This document shows positions 58,847 to 64,000 of a stretch of 64,000 bases of DNA, piece after piece. Position numbers and translations under genes: made by a program. This stretch comes from Nicotiana tabacum (taxonomy: Eukaryota; Streptophyta; Magnoliopsida; Solanales; Solanaceae): positions 131,296,716-131,360,715 of the forward strand of contig NC_134085.1 of the NCBI RefSeq assembly GCF_000715075.1, given 5' to 3'. A model generated the notes under the pieces. That model saw only the letters and a list, made by a program, of their open reading frames with translations, was not told where the DNA came from and did not search any database. Position 1 is the stretch's first letter; each line of letters opens with the position of its first letter.

Positions 58847-59280
58847 AAAAGATTGATCTACTGCCCACCCTTCCCCCTCTGCTAATTTGTTGACTTATTA
58901 AGGGAAGAAACATGGTTGATTATCCAGCGAAAGGGGTATCGAAACCTACAATTTTATAGATATAATGGGAAAATGCATAAGTACCCCTTGAATTATATAT
59001 AGTCATATTTCTAACTACATACCTTTCCTTTACGGGAATCCTATTATCTCCTAAACTATTTTAGAATAGCATTATTTCCAACCTAAAAGGTTATGTGGCA
59101 GTGTGTGTATTCCACTCTCGTCAAAGAGAGTGAGGAGCATTTTTTTTTAATTAAATATATACTCTCTTATCTTTTTCTTTCCTTTTTCTTTTTCTTTTTC
59201 TTTTCATTTTTCTATAATATTCTTTTCTTCTCTTCTTTACATAAGTTTCTTTCGAATACAACATACACCGACGATGTTTG
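58847..59280. other. Intergenic DNA right of the hAT element
   Basis: No gene seen. The stretch 58970-59100 (AAATGCATAAGTACCCCTTG onward) looks like a dispersed repeat, but its ends are not visible. Confidence 0.4.
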
Positions 59281-59700
59281 GACAAAAAATTCTATCACCG
59301 AAAAAAAACTTCGCGCCGGAAAATTCTATCACCGAAAAAATTCTATCACCGAAAAATTCTATCACCGAAAAAAAATTTCGCGCCGGAAAAAATGAAGTCC
59401 TTGAAATTCCAACAAGCACCTATATTCTTTCTTTTTTTTCTCCTCCCACACATTAATCACACTTTCAAGAAATATTTATACATATATAAAGAAAAATACC
59501 ATCAGATCTGGATAAAAGAACTGTCACCAGAAATTCTTTTTCACGCTAGAAAAAATGGAATCCTTGAAATTCTGACGACCACCATTTTCAGCTTATAATC
59601 TTTCTTTCTTTCTTTTTATCTTCCCACACATAAATCATACTTTCAAGAGATTTTTTTGTTTCTGTGAATGGAGAAACTAATGCCAAGAGATTTTTTTGTT
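59281..59700 (+). repeat. Short tandem repeats and ~165-bp duplication upstream of the CACTA 2 gene
   Basis: Four copies of TTCTATCACCGAAAA and two of TTCGCGCCGGAAAA lie at 59287-59395. The segment AAAAAATGAAGTCCTTGAAA (59388) to about 59475 recurs diverged at 59550-59650. A ~42-bp repeat with TTTTTTTGTTTC follows. Likely promoter or leader DNA of the gene at 59836; inference. Confidence 0.6.
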
Positions 59701-59835
59701 TCCTGTGAATGGAAAACATATGAGAAAACCTATTATTGAAGAGTTTAGAATTAAATCCTTTAATTTTATTATTTTATATTTACTATCACTTGTTGTATTT
59801 TTTGTTTTGTATTTTATTATGATTATATTACAGAT

Positions 59836-60350
59836 ATGGCATCTAAGGGGAAGGAAAAGATGAAATCTAAGAAGAAAAAATAATCTATTCCAACTTCCTC
59901 AAGTATGTCAAATATGAGTCATCCCCTTCCTCATCCTTCTCAATCGACTTCATTTCTATATACCATGTTTACTATCCCCCCTCCATCTAATAATTCAGTT
60001 CAGTATTATTCTATGACTGCTAAAGACAGTCAAAGTAACACTGTTTTTAACTTTTTACCCACACCTTCTATACCATTATCTTCACCGGGCTTTCATGGTA
60101 GTCAGCATGGTTGCTCACCAGATGCTGCACCCCCAGGCTTTAATGGTAGTCAGCATACTGGCTCACCGGCTGCTGACCCCTGAGCTTTCATGGTAGTCAG
60201 CATACTGGCTCAGCAGCTGCTGCACCCTCGAGCTTTTATGGTAGTCAGCATGATGATTCGTCTTTTGTTGCTCCATCATCTTCCATTACATCATCATCAT
60301 CCATTCCCAACATATGATGAGGATGAACAAACCGAATCTGATGTGTAGTA
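59836..60350 (+). pseudogene. Ptta/En/Spm-type transposase N-terminus, internally deleted
   Basis: It begins MASKGKEKMKSKKKK at 59836, hits a stop at 59881, and resumes as a Ser/Pro-rich segment (SMSNMSHPLPHPSQSTSFLY) followed by 16-residue repeats GFHGSQHGCSPDAAP and GFNGSQHTGSPAADP. The repeats come from a 48-bp tandem unit at 60089, 60137, 60184 and 60232; the 47-bp step shifts the frame, and there is a stop at 60181. An acidic end, YDEDEQTESDV plus stop, is at about 60313-60348. A basic start, Ser/Pro-rich N-terminus and acidic C-terminus suit plant En/Spm-type transposases. The conserved middle is missing. Confidence 0.5.
60089..60280 (+). repeat. 48-bp tandem repeat, 4 copies
   Basis: Units starting GCTTTCATGGTAGTCAGCAT at 60089, 60137, 60184 and 60232. 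It encodes the 16-residue repeats of the neighbouring pseudogene. Confidence 0.9.
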
Positions 60351-60664
60351 GTTTAGTTATGATATTTTGGTTGATTGGTAAACTTGATTGTGAGAGACAA
60401 CTTTAGGTATTATTTTTAAACTTGAATGTGGGCTACTATTTGGATGTTTTTATGCCCAAAATTGTTAGGTTAAATGGTTGGTACTGTTAGTTTAAGTTGT
60501 GTTAATGGTTGGCATTGTTGGTTTAGATTGTGTTAATGTATTGTTGGTTTAGATTGTGTTAATGTATTATTGGTTGGTATTATTGTATTAATGTATCGTG
60601 TAAATATATTGTTAGTTGGTATTATTGTATTGTAATAGTTTGACATGTGGAGCTCGAAATTGGG

Positions 60665-60705
60665 CAGAATTTTGTATAAAATGCCTAGTTTTATACAAAA
60701 TTCTG
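60665..60705. repeat. Perfect 17-bp inverted repeat
   Basis: CAGAATTTTGTATAAAA and TTTTATACAAAATTCTG flank a 7-base loop. It stands at the inner border of the CACTA 2 subterminal region. Confidence 0.9.
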
Positions 60706-61280
60706 ACTGAATTCCGACGGAAACGGTCGAACAGCTACCCAGATTTAACCATAAATTCCCAAATTTCTGACTGATTTGGTTGGAAATTTGAAAAAAATAA
60801 TATTCAATTATTTTCGACGGATTTCGTTGGAAACTAAATAAAATTTAATTTTTAATTATTAGTTTCCGACCGATTCGGTCGGAAACTTAAAAAAATATTA
60901 ATATTCAATAGTTTTTGATGGATTCCGTCAAAAATTAAATAAAATTAATCTTTAATTATTAATTACCAACCGATTCAGTAGAAAATAATATATTTATATT
61001 GTTTAATTTTAAATAAATAATTATTTTATTTGTATTATTACGACTGATTTAGTTGGTTAACTCCGACCACTTTGGTCGGAAACGTGAAATATTTGGTCGT
61101 CAGTCCTTTTGAAATTTGCGACCACTTTGATCGGAAATCACTGTGGATTCGGTCGGAAATTGTTTTCCGACCAACTTTTTTCCGACCGACCAATTTTGGT
61201 CGGAAAGTAGTCGGAAATTCGTGATTTCTGGCCAAATTCCGACTATTTTGGTGGTCAAAAACTGCCATTTTCCAGTAGTG
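60706..61280. mobile_element. CACTA 2 right subterminal region and terminus
   Basis: Repeated palindromic motifs TTCCGACCGATTCGGTCGGA and TTCCGACC...GGTCGGAA occur across the segment. It ends AAAACTGCCATTTTCCAGTAGTG, whose reverse complement opens CACTACTGGAAA, a CACTA end. The motif differs from that of CACTA 1 (GCGACCAACTTTGGTCGC), so two families are present. The left end was not found between 58847 and 60660; the gene remnant at 59836 is probably part of this element. Confidence 0.75.
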
Positions 61281-61969
61281 GTGATGCACATGCTAGGTGA
61301 CGGGCGTGCACCCTGTGAATTGTGACTCCGTTGTTTCCATGGCACTGAATAGTGGCCCTATTTTGTTGATATCTATGTTTTCACCATGTGATAAAGTAAT
61401 TGAGTTGTCAATCATGCTAGATATCATGTTTAGGCTTTATGCCATATTGTTGGGACCCATAGTGGTCATTTCTTGCTGTCATCTCACTGATTTTATTGAT
61501 GTTTCGTACTCAGTCATATTCATGCATTCATATCATATCTCAGTCTCAGTTGTTACTTATTGATACATCATATTATTGTTCTGGGTCAGTTTTCATGACA
61601 TTGTGAGCCCATGGGTGAGACTGGAGAGATGATGACTGAGTGAGGCCGAGAGCCTGATTATGAGTGACAGTTATGGGATCGGGCTACACACCGCAATAAT
61701 TATTCTGATTTATGATAGCGCTTGGGCTAAAGGAGCCCCTCCAGAGTCTGCACACACCCCCAGTGAGCCCGATTGATTATTTTGAGGGATGTATCTTCCC
61801 TGGACATGGATATTGTCCAAAGTATTTATATACCTGGAGATGGATTTTCTCCATGGGGCTGAATTAGCCTTCCTCGGTACTATGTGACTGATGGTCAATG
61901 AGGTATATATTCCGGGATGGATCTTCCTTGGTCCGTATGAGCCATATATAGTACCGAGTGGTTGAGCAT
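61281..61969 (+). repeat. Ty3-type LTR fragment, plus orientation
   Basis: It contains GGTGACGGGCGTGCACC, TGACTGAGTGAGGCCGAGAGCC, AGCGCTTGGGCTAAAGGAGC and CACACCCCCAGTGAGC, in the order seen in the LARD-1 family 3' LTR portions. It begins at the CACTA 2 end and is cut at 61969 by an oppositely oriented LTR. Confidence 0.75.
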
Positions 61970-63108
61970 TGTCACGACCCTAAACCCAGATCCGATCGTG
62001 ACGGCGCCTCTCGTGAAGACAAGGCCAACCGACACAATACCCAATTCATTTTAGGCAAATAAAATAACACAGTTTAAGTCATTAACATAATTAAATCCCA
62101 AATAAATAGTGAAACAGTACAATTTGCGGAATAAATACAGCCCGACATCGGGGTGTAACTAATTATGAGCATATAACATAAGTCTAGGAATATGGAAAAG
62201 GGACTACACAGTCTGTTACAAAATCCAGTACAAGGGAAAGAAATAACGATAAGAGAGAGAGAAACACTGGGCTGCGAACGTCGAGTAGCTACCTAGTGGA
62301 CTCTGAAAAATCTGCTGGAAGCTATCAACACTCGCTAGCAGGACCTGAAGCTTCTGAATATGCACACAGGGTGAAGGGAGTAAAGTGAGTACTCCAACTC
62401 AGTGAGTAATTAATAATAAATAAAAACTGAGCGATAAGAAATCACGTAAAGCACAACAACATGCTATAAAAAAGCAGTGTAAAACCAATAAAAGGCAATG
62501 AAACAGTGTAATCTTATAAAAATACCTTAGTTCAGAATAAGCTTCTTTAAAACACCTTTTTTGGCAGTTAAACACGTAAGTGAAAAGCAGCAAGAAAAAA
62601 TAAACACATAAAATCCGCCCCTCGGGCATAATGTCAATAGAATCAGCCCCTCGGGCAATAACATAGAACAACACCAGCCCCTCGGGATATATCTCATATC
62701 ACAATGGGTACTCGCGCTCATGGGGGTGTACAGACTTTGGGAAGGGGCCCTTATGACCCAAGCACAATATCAAGCCATCTCGTAGCATAATCAATAGGCT
62801 CTCGGCCTCATATCAAGACACTTTGTGGCGTACAACTCAGGCCCTCGGCCTTATAATCATAATCAGTACAACACTGTTGCGGTGTGCAGCCCGATCCCAT
62901 AATAATCCTCACAACACAGGCCCTCGACCTTACTTAGTCAAAAATCTCTAAAAGCCACTCGGGCACAGTAAAATATGATGCTCAACCCAAAATATCATTT
63001 AAAGTGTTAAAAACAGAGTAAACATGGATGAGTTTTGAAAAGAGTATAATATAATATGACAGAGTACAGATATAAAATCAAAACAGTGAGGAAATAGCAG
63101 TAAAAATC
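61970..63108 (-). repeat. Ty3-type LTR fragment, minus orientation
   Basis: It begins TGTCACGACCC (minus-strand end GGGTCGTGACA) with the terminal hairpin CACGACC...GATCGTGACGGCGCC. It runs through the ~35-bp CCCCTCGGGC repeats (62618-62690) to about 63108, where another LTR starts. Its remaining part is not in the window. Confidence 0.78.
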
Positions 63109-64000
63109 TATCACGACCCAAATCCCAACCTGGTCGTGATGGCGCCTCTCGTGAGGACAAGGCCAGCCAATCTACAAAACAGTACATCTCTTTATAATTA
63201 CTTAGCAAGAATAAGTCTAAATCATGGGCAATATAATCTTAAATGCGAAATAAACATGATAGAACAAGGAAAACCATCCCAACTCAGCCCGAAATCGGGG
63301 TGTCACAAGTCATAAGCTACTACAGAGTTTACTAATATTTTACAAAGTCTGAAATTATCATAAATAACAAAGATAAGGGAGAAAACGGGGTTGCGAACGC
63401 CATGCAGCTACCTCGATAACTCCGATGAAAACTGAACAGTAGAAAACTCGCTCTATGCCTCAGGAATACCTGTACTGCACACATGGTGCAGGGAGTAATG
63501 TGAGTACTCCAACTCAGTGAGTACTAAAAATAAATAACTACTGAAAGCATAAAATCTCATAAAGGCACAATATAATGCTATCTCAAGTAGTAAAATCAAT
63601 TATACAATAAAACCGTGGAATATCAGATAATTCTCTTTTAAAACAGTGAAGACAATTAAATTTCAACAAGTAAGGAATAATCAGAAACTTGCCCCTCGGG
63701 CTCAATATCAAATTCTCAATACAGTATCAGCCCCGCGGGCTCACTCCCAACTCACCAGAACACAATATCAGCCCCTCGAGCTCACTCCCAACTCACCAGA
63801 ACACAAACATCGGCCTCTCGGGCCCACTCCCAACTCACCTGGGTACCCTGCGCTCACTGGGGGTGTGTACAGACTCCGGAGGGGCTCCTACAGCCCAAAC
63901 GCAATCTCAATAGGCCTGAAAGCCTTCACACATCACACACGAGGCCTGGAAGCCTCCTCATATAACACTCGAGGCCTGAAAGCCTCCTCATATAACACTC
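63109..64000 (-). repeat. Second minus-orientation Ty3-type LTR, continuing past the window
   Basis: It begins TATCACGACCC and repeats the layout of the previous one: terminal hairpin ACGACC...GGTCGTGATGGCGCC, then CGGGGTGTCACAAG, then ~49-bp repeats with CACTCCCAACTCACCAGAAC (63700-63835), then a 30-bp repeat. It is apparently inserted in the previous LTR. Confidence 0.75.
63911..64000. repeat. 30-bp tandem repeat at the window edge
   Basis: Units of the type GAGGCCTGAAAGCCTCCTCA plus TATAACACTC start at 63911, 63941 and 63971 with exact 30-bp spacing, and the array continues beyond the window. Each unit contains a small GAGGC...GCCTC hairpin. Confidence 0.9.

Noticed and set aside
59093..59395. 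100-codon frame with repeated KNSITEK peptide
   Set aside because: Comes from the short tandem repeat of TTCTATCACCGAAAA; no family similarity.

Overview
This is a plant nuclear window made almost entirely of transposable elements. Its LTR-retrotransposon types, solo LTRs of 3-4 kb and AT-rich repeat debris look solanaceous, possibly Nicotiana; that is recognition without a database search. I see no intact host gene. Every long reading frame is a broken transposon gene or an accidental frame inside an LTR.

Layout. 1-16914: the 3' part of a decayed Ty3/gypsy chromovirus (pol plus 3' LTR), split by a 10.7-kb coding-empty LTR element (LARD-1, 592-11288) that landed in the reverse transcriptase region. 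17157-21881: a CACTA (En/Spm)-type DNA transposon holding a 215-bp higher-order tandem array, a long inverted repeat of a gene-like fragment (19871-20776) and a transposase remnant. 21882-27960: AT-rich intergenic DNA with a possible gene relic, a tRNA-like repeat, a MITE-like element and copia LTR pieces. 27962-52986: a minus-strand Ty1/copia array of three partial units (A, B, C in + coordinates) whose LTRs are shared between neighbours. The middle LTR is interrupted by LARD-2 (30371-42941) and a solo LTR (43293-46378). LARD-2 carries another solo LTR (36705-40573), which itself carries a poly(A)-tailed retroposon (36887-37457). 52987-58846: AT-rich DNA, then a hAT-type relic with 8-bp duplications holding a 3.8-kb solo LTR. 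58847-61280: a second, internally deleted CACTA element. 61281-64000: three Ty3-type LTR segments in opposing orientation.

How it fits together. Several insertions are proven by target-site duplications read directly: GGTGT/GGTTT (LARD-1), CACAC and CAATC (solo LTRs), TCCAT (solo LTR in hAT), GGTGTTGG (hAT) and a 13-bp duplication (retroposon). These give relative ages: copia array, then LARD-2, then solo LTR, then retroposon. The two LARDs have LTRs, primer-binding sites and polypurine tracts but no recognisable protein, so they would need proteins from another element. The chromovirus at 1-16914 has closely similar ends and is the obvious candidate type.

The loci most worth a second look are the long hairpin beside the 215-bp array in the CACTA element, the shared-LTR copia array with its scars, and the mosaic Ty3-type LTRs with their shared terminal hairpin.
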